Below, piece by piece: positions 1-8,492 of a stretch of DNA of 64,000 nucleotides. How positions within the stretch are numbered: position 1 is the stretch's first letter; every line of letters starts with the position of its first letter. Origin of the DNA: Candidatus Laterigemmans baculatus (GTDB lineage Bacteria; Planctomycetota; Planctomycetia; Pirellulales; Pirellulaceae); NCBI RefSeq assembly GCF_010367455.1, contig NZ_WRPR01000016.1:1-64000 (forward strand), written 5' to 3'. The position numbers were made by a program, and so were the translations under genes. Under the pieces are notes generated by a model. It had not been told where the DNA came from, did no database searches, and was given only the letters and a program-made list of their open reading frames with translations.

Positions 1-10
1 CTCACCCTAA

Positions 11-71
11 CCCTCTCCCCCACGGCTTGGCTGCGGAACTTTCGTTCGCAGCCAAGCCGCGGGGGAGAGGG
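11..71. repeat. long near-perfect hairpin repeat
   Basis: Two 25-base arms (11-35 and 47-71) are reverse complements with one mismatch and are separated by an 11-base loop. The outer part of each arm is a C-run/G-run and the inner part reads as a CGGCTTGGCTGCG core. It lies outside any gene, at the left edge of the window. It has no T-run, so it looks like a dispersed intergenic palindrome and not a terminator. Confidence 0.75.
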
Positions 72-90
72 GACCGGAAAACTGCACGAC

Positions 91-127
91 CTCCCCGGGA
101 GGGTCGCGAGGAACGAGCGGGGAGGGT
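91..127. repeat. dispersed GGGAGGGTCGCGAGG repeat, copy 1
   Basis: Positions 97-127 are identical over 31 bases to 8308-8338. The unit begins with a short CCCGGG-type palindrome and ends in GGGGAGGGT. A related, more divergent segment follows at 177-222 and another at about 23208-23262. Both identical copies are intergenic, next to the 3' ends of genes. Confidence 0.7.
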
Positions 128-247
128 TTCCGTAGACGGAACTTCTCCTTCGGCGCAAGCGTTGGGGATTGCTCTCCCTCCCCGGGCCTGAGAGCCCGAC
201 CCTCCCGGGAGGAGGGTAACGGTGAAGGGCGGCTGATTTATAGAAGG

Positions 248-1027
248 TCATGCCCCCAACCACTGCTCGGGGTCGAGGCGATAGAAACGGCGGAAGGCTT
301 CGTACAACTGAGGGTGCCGAACGCGCAGCGCCGCGGGGCGTTGGAAGAAGACTTCACTGGCCACCGAAAAAAACTCGGCCGGGCTGCTCGCGCCGTAACA
401 GTCGAGCAGCGTCGGTTGACCGCTGCCGCACGCGCGACAGAGCCGTTCGAATTCCTCGGGGACGATCTCCCGCCAGTACTCGGCGGTTTCGACGTCGGGC
501 ATCGGCGGTTCGCCATCGGCTTCCGGATCCCCGATCATGTCCAACTGGTGAGCGAATTCGTGAATCACTAAGTTATGCCCACCGTTGGAACTCTGCCCGC
601 CTTCGAGCACGTCGGGCCACGAAAGGATCACCGGTCCCCGGTACCAGGCTTCGCCGAGCCGCGACTCGTCGCCGACAATCGTCAATCCGCCGCCTGCCGG
701 TCGAGCCACATCGCGAGCTACGTAGTCGTCGGGGTAGACGAGGATGCTCGGCGTGCGGTCGAAGTACCAGTCCTCGTGCCCGAGAACGATCAGACCCGCT
801 TGCCCGGCAATCGTCACGCGGATTTCGTCGGTCAACTCCAGCCCGTCGCAGCCTTCCCAGTTGCGTTCGGCGTGGAACACGCGAACCCAGGCATCGAGTC
901 GCTCGCGCTGCTTGCGGTCGAGCCGCTCGTACTGCCAGACGTTGTGACGGAGGATCGCCGACCAATTCGGGGGCATCCTTTCGGCAATCAATTTTCGACG
1001 CCGGGATCGGCGAAACCAACCGAACAC
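248..1027 (-). CDS. mtfA: MtfA-like zinc-dependent peptidase (M90 family)
   Basis: The 259-residue protein carries a gluzincin-type HEFAH motif (His156, Glu157, His160). A downstream SPAEFF segment supplies a probable third ligand at Glu218, a spacing close to that of E. coli MtfA. Length and motif order match the MtfA (Mlc titration factor A) family of cytosolic zinc peptidases. In Enterobacteria MtfA binds the glucose repressor Mlc; nothing in this window suggests Mlc is present, so only the peptidase fold is transferred here. There is no signal peptide. It is divergently transcribed from the methyltransferase that starts at 1060, leaving only 32 bases for both promoters. Confidence 0.88.
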   Translation of the reverse strand: MFGWFRRSRRRKLIAERMPPNWSAILRHNVWQYERLDRKQRERLDAWVRVFHAERNWEGCDGLELTDEIRVTIAGQAGLIVLGHEDWYFDRTPSILVYPDDYVARDVARPAGGGLTIVGDESRLGEAWYRGPVILSWPDVLEGGQSSNGGHNLVIHEFAHQLDMIGDPEADGEPPMPDVETAEYWREIVPEEFERLCRACGSGQPTLLDCYGASSPAEFFSVASEVFFQRPAALRVRHPQLYEAFRRFYRLDPEQWLGA

Positions 1028-1059
1028 GTGAGAGCCTCGATTCAGTCGCTTTGAAGACC

Positions 1060-1833
1060 ATGAAGCTGGAAAATTGGTACGACTACCCGCAGTATTTCGA
1101 TCTCGTATTTCGCGACGAAACGCCAGCGGAACTGGATTTCTTCGAAGCCGCTTTTGAGCGGTTCGCCGACGGCCCAGTGCGAACCCTCTACGAACCGGGC
1201 TGCGGGAGCGGTCGGTTGGTGGTGGGAATGGCCGCGCGAGGCTACCAGGTCACGGGGCTCGACCTCAACCGACCCTCGCTCGATTACCTCCGCCGCAAAC
1301 TGCGACGCCGGAAGTTAGCGGCCGAAGTGGTCGAAGGGGATATGGTCGATTTCCAGCCTCCCCAGCCCTTCGACGCCGCCTTTTGCACGTTTAACAGCTT
1401 TCGCCATCTGACCGCTCCGGGGGACGCCGAGCGGCATTTGGAGTCGGTCGCCGCCAGTTTGCGGCCGGGCGGGCTGTACATCCTCGGTTTCCACATCATT
1501 CCGCTCGACGCGGACGAGGAGTGCACCGAACGCTGGCGGGCAGCCCACGGAGGAACCAGCGTTTCAGTGACGCTCAAGGTGATCGAGTTCGATCGCAGCC
1601 GTCGCCAGGAACAAATTCGCGTCTCGCTGCTCGCTCGCTCCGGAGACAAGACCGTTCGCTGTCGCACCGAATACCCCCAGCGGCTTTACACGGCAAGCCA
1701 AGTCGCCGAGCTGTTCGCCGCCGTGCCCACGCTGGAAGTCGCGGGAATTTTCGACTTCGACTACGACATCGACCAGCCGCGAGAGCTCGACGACGACCTG
1801 ACCGACGCATTGTTCGTGCTGCGACGGAAGTAA
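1060..1833 (+). CDS. class I SAM-dependent methyltransferase
   Basis: The 257-residue protein shows the Rossmann methyltransferase motif I (YEPGCGSGRLV), an acidic post-I residue in VTGLDLN, motif II-like AFCTFNSFRHL, and motif III-like LRPGGLYILGF. The open frame extends far upstream through the divergent mtfA gene, but that extension is antisense to mtfA. The ATG at 1060 gives the normal family N-terminus (MKLENWYDYPQYFD). The substrate cannot be read from the sequence; the family contains small-molecule methylases. It is followed by a repeat-rich spacer, so it is probably monocistronic. Confidence 0.85.
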   Translation: MKLENWYDYPQYFDLVFRDETPAELDFFEAAFERFADGPVRTLYEPGCGSGRLVVGMAARGYQVTGLDLNRPSLDYLRRKLRRRKLAAEVVEGDMVDFQPPQPFDAAFCTFNSFRHLTAPGDAERHLESVAASLRPGGLYILGFHIIPLDADEECTERWRAAHGGTSVSVTLKVIEFDRSRRQEQIRVSLLARSGDKTVRCRTEYPQRLYTASQVAELFAAVPTLEVAGIFDFDYDIDQPRELDDDLTDALFVLRRK

Positions 1834-1850
1834 GTATTCCTAAACTCGTA

Positions 1851-2060
1851 CTCGTACTCGTACTCAGCGAAGCGGTACTCGTACTCAGCGAAGCGGTACT
1901 CGTACTCAGCGAAGCGGTACTCGTACTCAGCGAAGCGGTACTCGTACTCAGCGAAGCGGTACTCGGGCGATCACGAAGAGGTGCGTTTGTGGGGCCTACC
2001 AACGTCTCCGAGCTTTTCGAGTACGAGTACGAGTACCGCTGCGCTGAGTACGAGTACGAT
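1851..2060. repeat. 21-bp tandem repeat with inverted distal arm
   Basis: Five copies of TACTCAGCGAAGCGG plus TACTCG recur at a strict 21-base period, starting at 1861, 1882, 1903, 1924 and 1945. They are preceded by simple (CTCGTA)n sequence. About 60 bases downstream, 2019-2060 is a reverse-complement copy of the unit with one mismatch in the core, so the locus can fold into alternative long hairpins. It sits between two convergent genes (ends at 1833 and 2081). There are no spacers of the CRISPR type. Confidence 0.85.
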
Positions 2061-2080
2061 GGCGCACGAAAGCGCGCGAC

Positions 2081-3469
2081 TTACTTCGCACGCTCGGCTC
2101 GCGGCACGATGTCCTCTTTGCGTTCGACCGCTTGGACCAGGGGGGCGATCTCCTCGCGGACTCGGGCACGGGCTTCGTTGCCCGCTTCGCCGATCGGGAA
2201 GCCGAGCGTCTCGACGTTGAAGCCGACTTGCGGATGGGTCTCCGCCATGGGGAAGCCGAGATCGCGGAGCTTCCTGCCGTTGATGACTCCGATCGCCGCC
2301 ATCGCGACGTCGCCAACCTGGGTGCGGAGGGGACGCCCGCTCAAGTCGAGGCTCGCATAACCCGCTGGTCGCTCGTCGTCGAGCAGTGGTTTGAGCATCA
2401 GGGCGTCCGACGGGCTGCCGAAGCGAGCGACCGTCTGCAGAGCGAACTCGAGCGTTTCGATGTCGTCCGCCTCGCGAATGGTTTGCGTTGCCAGCAGCAA
2501 TCCCTCATCGATGTTCCACTGCATGGAGAAGAACATTGCTTCGGCCCGCCGTGGTTTGGTGACCTGCGGGATCCACTGGCCGAGCAACCGCCGCAGCGGA
2601 TTCGACACTTCCGCATCCTGCAGCGCGACGGTCGACTCGCGACGGGTGAACAATCGCAGGATCGTCGCATCGACCGCTTCGGTGGGTGGGGTGTCGGGAG
2701 CCACCGCGGCGAGCAACAGGGCGATCGCGTCGGAAAAATTCGGCAGCGACGCGATCCCAATCATCGACATGTTGATCTGCGTGCTCGCCTCCTGAAGCGC
2801 GATCGTGCGGTCCCGGGGCGAACCTTCGAGCGAGGCGGCTAACTTGGGGTGTTTCCGCGTGATCTCGACGAACAATTCGCGGAGCACTGGCCGATCGCCC
2901 AGTTGCTTGCGGGCATAATCCCAGCCCGGGAGCGAGGCGCCGGGGGCCGCCGACAGAAACGCTTCGATCCGCGCCTCCAAATCATCCTGAGCCAGACGCT
3001 GGCTGATCATGCTGATGCGTTGCCGGACCTCCGGATCCTCCTCCTTCCTCGCTTGGCTCAGCGTCGCAAGGGCGGGAACACCGATCGCAAGCAATTCGGC
3101 CGTGGCCGCTTCACGAGTTTGAAAGGAGCCGGAGCCGAGTTCCGCGATCAGCGCATCGACGCGCGAGGCCACCGCAGCCGCTTCGGCATCTTCGTTCGCG
3201 GTCGCTTCACTGTCAGCGTCTGCACTGGCCGCAGGGGGGGAGGCTGGAGACGGTTCCTGTCCCCAGGCTGGCGAACTGGCCCCTGGGCCGATCAAGCCGC
3301 AGCTCAGGAAGACACAGCTGCCGAGGAAGAAACTTGGCAGCAACGTCCGCAGCATGCTCACCCGAGCTTGCGAGTGGGACGGAAGTGTGCTGGCAGAAAA
3401 TGCGCTGGCAGGGAGCGGGGGAGCTGGAAGAGTGCGGGGAATGCGAGGGAACATCCGTTTGTTCGACAT
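2081..3469 (-). CDS. exported protein with HEAT-like helical repeats
   Basis: The 462-residue product has no recognised catalytic motif. An internal Met at 3355 begins a clear Sec-type signal sequence (MLRTLLPSFFLGSCVFLSCG) that includes a possible lipobox, so the true start may be 3355. The longer start at 3469 has its own purine-rich GGGA sequence, and Planctomycetes often have extended leaders, so both are kept open. After an Ala/Glu-rich spacer, a segment resembling a HEAT repeat follows (GSFQTREAATAELLAIG, then EVRQRISMI). This is common in planctomycetal cell-envelope proteins. The rest is mainly alpha-helical. Function unknown; probably a protein-interaction scaffold outside the cytoplasm. 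Confidence 0.65.
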   Translation of the reverse strand: MSNKRMFPRIPRTLPAPPLPASAFSASTLPSHSQARVSMLRTLLPSFFLGSCVFLSCGLIGPGASSPAWGQEPSPASPPAASADADSEATANEDAEAAAVASRVDALIAELGSGSFQTREAATAELLAIGVPALATLSQARKEEDPEVRQRISMISQRLAQDDLEARIEAFLSAAPGASLPGWDYARKQLGDRPVLRELFVEITRKHPKLAASLEGSPRDRTIALQEASTQINMSMIGIASLPNFSDAIALLLAAVAPDTPPTEAVDATILRLFTRRESTVALQDAEVSNPLRRLLGQWIPQVTKPRRAEAMFFSMQWNIDEGLLLATQTIREADDIETLEFALQTVARFGSPSDALMLKPLLDDERPAGYASLDLSGRPLRTQVGDVAMAAIGVINGRKLRDLGFPMAETHPQVGFNVETLGFPIGEAGNEARARVREEIAPLVQAVERKEDIVPRAERAK

Positions 3470-3731
3470 CCGGTCCCTTTGACGGTTTTGTTCGCTTCGA
3501 CGGCAGCCGAGGTGAGAAACGAGCGTCCCAGATCCGCAGCGAGTTGCCCCGAAGGCGACCCGCGGTTAGAGTAATCCTACAGGGTTTTGCGGCCGCTTGC
3601 AGCCTTAACTGCTAAAGAGCCAGCTTTGAGAGTGAGCAGCCGCGAGGTCTTTATTTCGTTCGCGGCATCTCTGTTGAACCGCCTGTTTTCACGCGGATCT
3701 CACTCCGTTCCTGATGCGCCTGCAGGGAAAA

Positions 3732-5042
3732 ATGGCTATCGATACACCCGTCCCCCCCACGCCGTCAAAGTCTGTCGAGTCCGTGCCGAGTAAGACGTCT
3801 GCTTCGAAAAACTCATCGTCGCACACCCCCGCTGGCCGCAGGACACCTGGTGCGCAAATGCCCCTTGCCGAGCACCGTGGCGCCGGGACGTTGGCTGTCC
3901 ACGGTGGCGAGCTGAAGCACAAGCCGGGCGATTCGATCTCCGATCCGATCTTTTGCGCTTCGACCTACGCGTTTGATTCGACCGACGAGTTGCTCGATTA
4001 CGTCGAGGGACGTGCCGACCGCGAGGAGTACGGCCGCTACGGCAACCCCAACGAACGGGCGGTCGAGCGGAAGCTGGCGGCGCTCGACGCGGCCGAGGAC
4101 GCCGTCGTCTTTGGCACCGGTATGGGAGCGATCGTCGGGCTGCTGATGTCGAAGCTCAACAGCGGCGACGAGATCGTGTTCTTCGATCAGTGCTATCGCC
4201 GCAGCCGCGAGTTCTGCGCAAAACACCTCAGCCGCTTCGGCGTCGTGACCCGCGAAGTCCCCACCGGCGACTTTGCCGCAATGGAGGCGGCGATCAACGA
4301 CCGAACGCGGATGTTGATCAGCGAGTCGCCGACCAATCCGCACCTGACGGTCGTCGATCTCGAACAGTTCGCGGCACTCGGCAAATCGCACGAAGTCGAA
4401 ACGCTGATCGATGCGACCTTGGCGACTCCCTTCAACGTCCAGCCGCTGCGATTCGGCGTCGACTACGTCCTGCACTCGGCGACAAAATATCTCGGAGGCC
4501 ACAACGATCTGCTCGCCGGAGTGATCTGCGGCAGCCGTGAACAGCTCGAGCCGGTCCGCAATCTTCGCGGGATCATGGGGGGGATCAACTCGGCCCACAA
4601 CCTGTATCTGCTCCAGCGGGGGCTCAAAACGTTCGAGCTGCGGATGCAGCGGCATAACGAGAATGGACAACGGATCGCCGAGTTTCTGGCCGGGCACCCG
4701 CGAGTCGAGCGGGTCTATTACCCGGGGCTCAGCTCGCATCCGACGCACGACGTCGCGTGCCGAACGATGCAGGGCTTTGGCGGACTGATTTCATTCCTGG
4801 TCAAGGACGCCGATTGGCGCGAGACGGCCCGCGTTGTCGACGCGGTCAAGCTGGCGCGGATCGCTCCGAGCCTCGGTGGCGTGGAGTCGCTGATCGAGCA
4901 GCCCTTGATCATGAGCTACTACAACTGCACGCCCGAGGAGCGTTGCCGCTTTGGCATTCCCGACAACATGATCCGGATGTCGTGCGGGATCGAGAACGCG
5001 GAGGATCTGATCGAGGATCTTGGGGCGGCGCTCGAAGCATGA
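3732..5042 (+). CDS. Cys/Met metabolism PLP-dependent enzyme (cystathionine gamma-synthase/lyase family)
   Basis: The protein has fold-type I PLP enzyme features of the trans-sulfuration family: a YGRYGNPN substrate loop, the GTGMGAI phosphate-binding segment, and the Schiff-base lysine in HSATKYLGGH. It catalyses gamma-substitution or elimination on homoserine esters or cystathionine; the exact reaction cannot be fixed from motifs. An AGGG motif precedes the ATG at 3732, which is preferred over the ATG at 3714. The first ~45 residues are Ser/Pro/Thr-rich and not part of the fold, so a start near 3858 is also possible. Its stop overlaps the next gene's start (ATGA), so the two paralogues are translationally coupled and may form a two-step or hetero-oligomeric unit in Met/Cys metabolism. 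Confidence 0.85.
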   Translation: MAIDTPVPPTPSKSVESVPSKTSASKNSSSHTPAGRRTPGAQMPLAEHRGAGTLAVHGGELKHKPGDSISDPIFCASTYAFDSTDELLDYVEGRADREEYGRYGNPNERAVERKLAALDAAEDAVVFGTGMGAIVGLLMSKLNSGDEIVFFDQCYRRSREFCAKHLSRFGVVTREVPTGDFAAMEAAINDRTRMLISESPTNPHLTVVDLEQFAALGKSHEVETLIDATLATPFNVQPLRFGVDYVLHSATKYLGGHNDLLAGVICGSREQLEPVRNLRGIMGGINSAHNLYLLQRGLKTFELRMQRHNENGQRIAEFLAGHPRVERVYYPGLSSHPTHDVACRTMQGFGGLISFLVKDADWRETARVVDAVKLARIAPSLGGVESLIEQPLIMSYYNCTPEERCRFGIPDNMIRMSCGIENAEDLIEDLGAALEA

Positions 5043-6217
5043 ACAGTGGCAACAGGAAGTCGGAAAACCTGAAGTTTCGCACGCGGGCGATCCACGTCGG
5101 CAACGAGCCTGATCCGGCCAGCGGGGCGGTGATCCCGCCAGTCCATTTCGCTTCGACGTTTCGTCAGCCCGGTGCCGGCGAGTGGGGCGAATTCGACTAC
5201 TCGCGAAGCGGCAATCCCACCCGGGCGGCGCTCGAGCGGAGCCTCGCTTCGCTCGAAGGGGGCTGTGGCGGACTCGCCTTCTCCAGCGGAATGGCGGCGA
5301 TCCACTGCGTGACCATGCTGCTCGAATCGGGCGATCACATCGTCGCCGGTTGCGACCTCTACGGCGGTGCCTATCGCTTGTTTCACAAGATCTGCTCACG
5401 GGCTGGGATCTCGGTGAGCCTGGTCGATATGACCGACGCGGAGGCGGTCGAAGCGGCGATGCGGCCCGAAACGCGTCTGGTCTGGGCCGAGACGATCGGC
5501 AATCCGCTGTTCACGATCCCTGACCTCACCGAAATCGCTGAAATCGCCCACCGCCGCGATGCGTTGATCGGCGTCGACAACACGTTCGGTTCGCCCGTGC
5601 TGGTCCGGCCGCTCGAGTTCGGCATCGACATCGTGATGCACTCGGCGACGAAGTACCTCGGCGGGCACAGCGACTGCCTCGGCGGCACTCTGGCGACGCA
5701 CGACAAGGGACTGCTCGACCGTTTGTACTACGTGCAGAACGCGACCGGAGCGGTCCTCGATCCGATGACCTGTTTCCTGGTCAGCCGCGGCCTCAAGACG
5801 CTCGACGTCCGCGTCCGCGAGCAATCGCGATCGGCGATGGAGCTGGCGGTGTGGCTCCAGCAGCATTCGCGAGTCCGCCGCGTGCTCTACCCCGGCCTGC
5901 CGGAGCACCCCGGGCATGAAACGGCCGCTCGGCAGTTCGGCGGACTCTTCGGCGCGATGCTCTGCTTCGAAGTCGACGGCTCGTTCGAACAGACCAAACG
6001 AGTCTGCAATGCAACCGAGCTGTTTGGACTGGCCGTCAGCCTCGGGGCGGTCGAATCGCTGATCGAACAACCGGCCTCGATGTCGCACGCCAGCTACGAT
6101 GCCGCGGATCGCGCTCGGTTCGGGATCAGCGACGGCTTGATCCGGCTCTCGATCGGGCTCGAAGACGTCGACGACTTGCGGGCGGACCTCGAGCAGGCGC
6201 TCGGCAAGATCGGCTAA
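5039..6217 (+). CDS. Cys/Met metabolism PLP-dependent enzyme, second paralogue
   Basis: The 392-residue protein is of standard length for cystathionine gamma-synthase/gamma-lyase. Visible family features are FDYSRSGNPTR, the SSGMAAI phosphate loop, DNTFGSP, and the PLP lysine in HSATKYLGGHSD. The ATG at 5039 lies inside the stop of the upstream paralogue (ATGA, 4-base overlap), which fixes the start and indicates translational coupling. It lacks the N-terminal low-complexity extension of its neighbour. Specificity (synthase, lyase or sulfhydrylase) is not resolvable by eye. The presence of a sulfite-reductase-like gene elsewhere in the window is compatible with direct sulfhydrylation or trans-sulfuration. 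Confidence 0.88.
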   Translation: MNSGNRKSENLKFRTRAIHVGNEPDPASGAVIPPVHFASTFRQPGAGEWGEFDYSRSGNPTRAALERSLASLEGGCGGLAFSSGMAAIHCVTMLLESGDHIVAGCDLYGGAYRLFHKICSRAGISVSLVDMTDAEAVEAAMRPETRLVWAETIGNPLFTIPDLTEIAEIAHRRDALIGVDNTFGSPVLVRPLEFGIDIVMHSATKYLGGHSDCLGGTLATHDKGLLDRLYYVQNATGAVLDPMTCFLVSRGLKTLDVRVREQSRSAMELAVWLQQHSRVRRVLYPGLPEHPGHETAARQFGGLFGAMLCFEVDGSFEQTKRVCNATELFGLAVSLGAVESLIEQPASMSHASYDAADRARFGISDGLIRLSIGLEDVDDLRADLEQALGKIG

Positions 6218-6373
6218 GTCGCTCGCCTCCGCGTTCCGCTCTTTACCAATCTTCGTCCGGCCCGCTAGGATAGGGCAGTTTGTATACTTAGGCGGGTTGC
6301 GTTCGGACGCTCCAAAAATCGACCCCCACGCGTTCGAAGCGTCGACGGACCGCTACCAGACAGGAAGGATCCG

Positions 6374-8284
6374 ATGGGCGGAGCTCCGCTGCTGCTGGCT
6401 ATCGCTGTCGTTACCGTGGATGCCGGATGGGAGTCCGACGGTCGCGACGGCTATCGCTACATCATTCAAGTCCCCGCCGAGCAGCTCCACGAAGTCGAGC
6501 GGACCGGCGAGATCACCAGCCAACTCCCGGAATCGCTCCGCGGACGCGTGACCTCGGTCGTGGTCAAGGTCGGAGACGATCCGCTGCCTCGACCCGATCT
6601 GCCCCCGCTGGTCGACACGCCCCCAGACGCTGAATCGCCCTCTGAAGCCGGAGCGACCTCAGCCGCCGATTCGCCAGCGGATGAGACGAGTGCCGATGAG
6701 GCCTCGCAGGTCTATCTGCCGAGCCCCGATGAAACGGTGCGGGCTCAGGGAGACGCCAACGGGTTCGGCGTTCCCAATATGGGCAGCTCGTCTGCTCCCG
6801 ATCGCGGCAGTCGAGTCGAGACGCCGCCTCGCGGAGCCGCGGCGAACAGCTACGGGACGAGCCAGTTCAACGGGTTTGGGTTTGAGACGCAGAGCCGCGG
6901 TTCTTCCGCTGCCCCGTCGACCTCGGCCAGCAGCCCCAGTAACGCGAGCGGCGCTCCTTCGACCTCACGGTCAACTTCCACGCCATCCGCCCCTGGCTCC
7001 ACCGCCTCGAATCCTCCCGCCACCGGGTTCGCCGCCGCCGACGGAACCCGCGACAATCGCTGGTTCTCCGGTCCGCAAAGCCCCACCGCCAGCGACCGCT
7101 CCTCGACCGATAGCGGCAGCGCGTCGTCGACCCCTTCCGCGGCAGGCTCCCCGCCGACGGGCTCTCCAGCAGGCGGCTCTCCGGCAAACACCTCTCCGGC
7201 GACAGGGTCCGCGGGGACCGGTTCGATGGCCAACGATCCTTCCGCGGCGAGTTCTTCGACCGCGTATCCCCCCGCTTCACACGCCTCGACGACAACTCCG
7301 CCCGCGGGGCGTCAGGATGATGCGGCTTCCGCTCCCAGCTCCGCGTCCAGCCCCTGGTCGCTCCCCCGCGATGATCGGAGCTCACCCAGTAACCCGCCGT
7401 CGCTTTCCGGCAACGGCAATTCGTCTTCGGCAGGGAGCGAGTTCATGACAGCCGAAGAGCGGCAGCGTGAAGCCGACCGCCGGTTGCTCGAAGAAGTCGG
7501 GATCAACGCCAGCGGCCACGCCTACGACAAACGCACCAATCAGCCGTTGTACGAAAACGACGAACGGTACCCTTTGATCGTCGACTACGTCCGGCGCATG
7601 GAACAGGCGGAGAAAGCCCACGAAGCCCAGCAGGCCCGGGAGGCCCAGCAGGCCCGCGAAGTCCAGCAGGCCCGGGAGGCTCAGCCGACGGCTCCACGGC
7701 CCGGACGCCCGCTCTACGAAGACTCGTTGGCCGACCGCTACCCGCCGGCGTCGCGGACGACTCCACCGGCCAGCGGCGACGCTCGGAGCGGTTGGGGCTA
7801 CGACCCGAACTACGATCCACGGAGCGGGGCAAGTCCCTACACCGGCGGCTACACCTCGGCCCCGAACTACAGTCCTAACTATTCGCCGTACGGGCCCCCC
7901 GCCGCAAATCCGCAGTCCCCTGCAAATCCGCAGATGCCGGTGAATCAGCCCCCGGCGGGAAGCTGGCAACCCGATCCACGGGTCGCACAGAATCCTCCCG
8001 CGGCAACGCCGACTCCGTCGACCGCGGGGCCCACGCCAGCGGCTCCGGAACCCCGATCGACGCGGAGCGAAAGCCCCAGCGACTTTGATGCGGATCGCGA
8101 TCTGGAGGAACGCAGCAGGTCGAGCAAAAGCCGCGACGCGACCGTCAAAACTCAGCCGCTGTTCATGTTCATGTTGCTGCTATCGATCATCGGCAACATC
8201 TACATGGGGATCGCGATCTCGCGGCTGATCCGTCGCTACCGCAACCTCGTCTCCACCCAACGCGGCACCGCCGTCACCGCCTGA
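6374..8284 (+). CDS. low-complexity Ser/Pro/Ala-rich protein with C-terminal membrane anchor
   Basis: The 636-residue protein begins with a short hydrophobic leader (MGGAPLLLAIAVVTVDAG) and a small conserved-looking domain to about residue 75 (YRYIIQVPAEQLHEVE). A roughly 270-residue Ser/Thr/Pro/Ala-rich, probably disordered region follows. A short helical block is next, with an EAQQAR-type tandem repeat near residues 415-435, then a Pro/Tyr/Asn-rich stretch. A single transmembrane helix (FMFMLLLSIIGNIYMGIAI) followed by basic residues lies at about 594-615. The layout suggests a protein anchored at both ends of a long periplasmic linker. No enzyme motif; function unknown. Confidence 0.7.
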   Translation: MGGAPLLLAIAVVTVDAGWESDGRDGYRYIIQVPAEQLHEVERTGEITSQLPESLRGRVTSVVVKVGDDPLPRPDLPPLVDTPPDAESPSEAGATSAADSPADETSADEASQVYLPSPDETVRAQGDANGFGVPNMGSSSAPDRGSRVETPPRGAAANSYGTSQFNGFGFETQSRGSSAAPSTSASSPSNASGAPSTSRSTSTPSAPGSTASNPPATGFAAADGTRDNRWFSGPQSPTASDRSSTDSGSASSTPSAAGSPPTGSPAGGSPANTSPATGSAGTGSMANDPSAASSSTAYPPASHASTTTPPAGRQDDAASAPSSASSPWSLPRDDRSSPSNPPSLSGNGNSSSAGSEFMTAEERQREADRRLLEEVGINASGHAYDKRTNQPLYENDERYPLIVDYVRRMEQAEKAHEAQQAREAQQAREVQQAREAQPTAPRPGRPLYEDSLADRYPPASRTTPPASGDARSGWGYDPNYDPRSGASPYTGGYTSAPNYSPNYSPYGPPAANPQSPANPQMPVNQPPAGSWQPDPRVAQNPPAATPTPSTAGPTPAAPEPRSTRSESPSDFDADRDLEERSRSSKSRDATVKTQPLFMFMLLLSIIGNIYMGIAISRLIRRYRNLVSTQRGTAVTA

Positions 8285-8301
8285 GGCCAACCCATCACCC
8301 T

Positions 8302-8338
8302 CCCTCCGGGAGGGTCGCGAGGAACGAGCGGGGAGGGT
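8302..8338. repeat. dispersed GGGAGGGTCGCGAGG repeat, copy 2
   Basis: This copy is identical to positions 97-127 over 31 bases and lies just after the stop codon at 8284. Being between convergent genes, it may reduce read-through, but no T-run accompanies it. Confidence 0.7.
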
Positions 8339-8397
8339 AAATAGGCTGCGGATTACCGTTCGCTTGCGCAGCGGATGATCGCGGCAAACGGGATCCT

Positions 8398-8473
8398 CAT
8401 CAGCCGCCGGGCGCTAGCCCCCGGTTCCCGAAACTCCCGTGGAAACCGGACGCTAGCGCGTGGCGGCTGATTT
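8398..8473. repeat. imperfect GCTAGC palindrome, copy A
   Basis: The outer arms ATCAGCCGCC and GGCGGCTGAT flank two GCGCTAGC-type cores and CCGG blocks, giving a ~75-base imperfect palindrome. The same element is found at 20975-21050 in the same orientation, at 22297-22370 in the opposite orientation, and as a half copy near 26632-26660. All are intergenic. Confidence 0.8.
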
Positions 8474-8492
8474 GATCGATGCTGCCCCTCCC

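Noticed and set aside
250-1059. Upstream extension of the methyltransferase frame
   Set aside because: It is antisense to the well-supported mtfA gene, and its translation is Arg-rich nonsense.
1861-1963. Possible CRISPR array
   Set aside because: Units are head-to-tail at a 21-base period without variable spacers, and no cas gene is present.
3470-3731. Possible SAM riboswitch upstream of the Cys/Met enzymes
   Set aside because: No recognisable conserved core or terminator stem was seen in the 262-base spacer.
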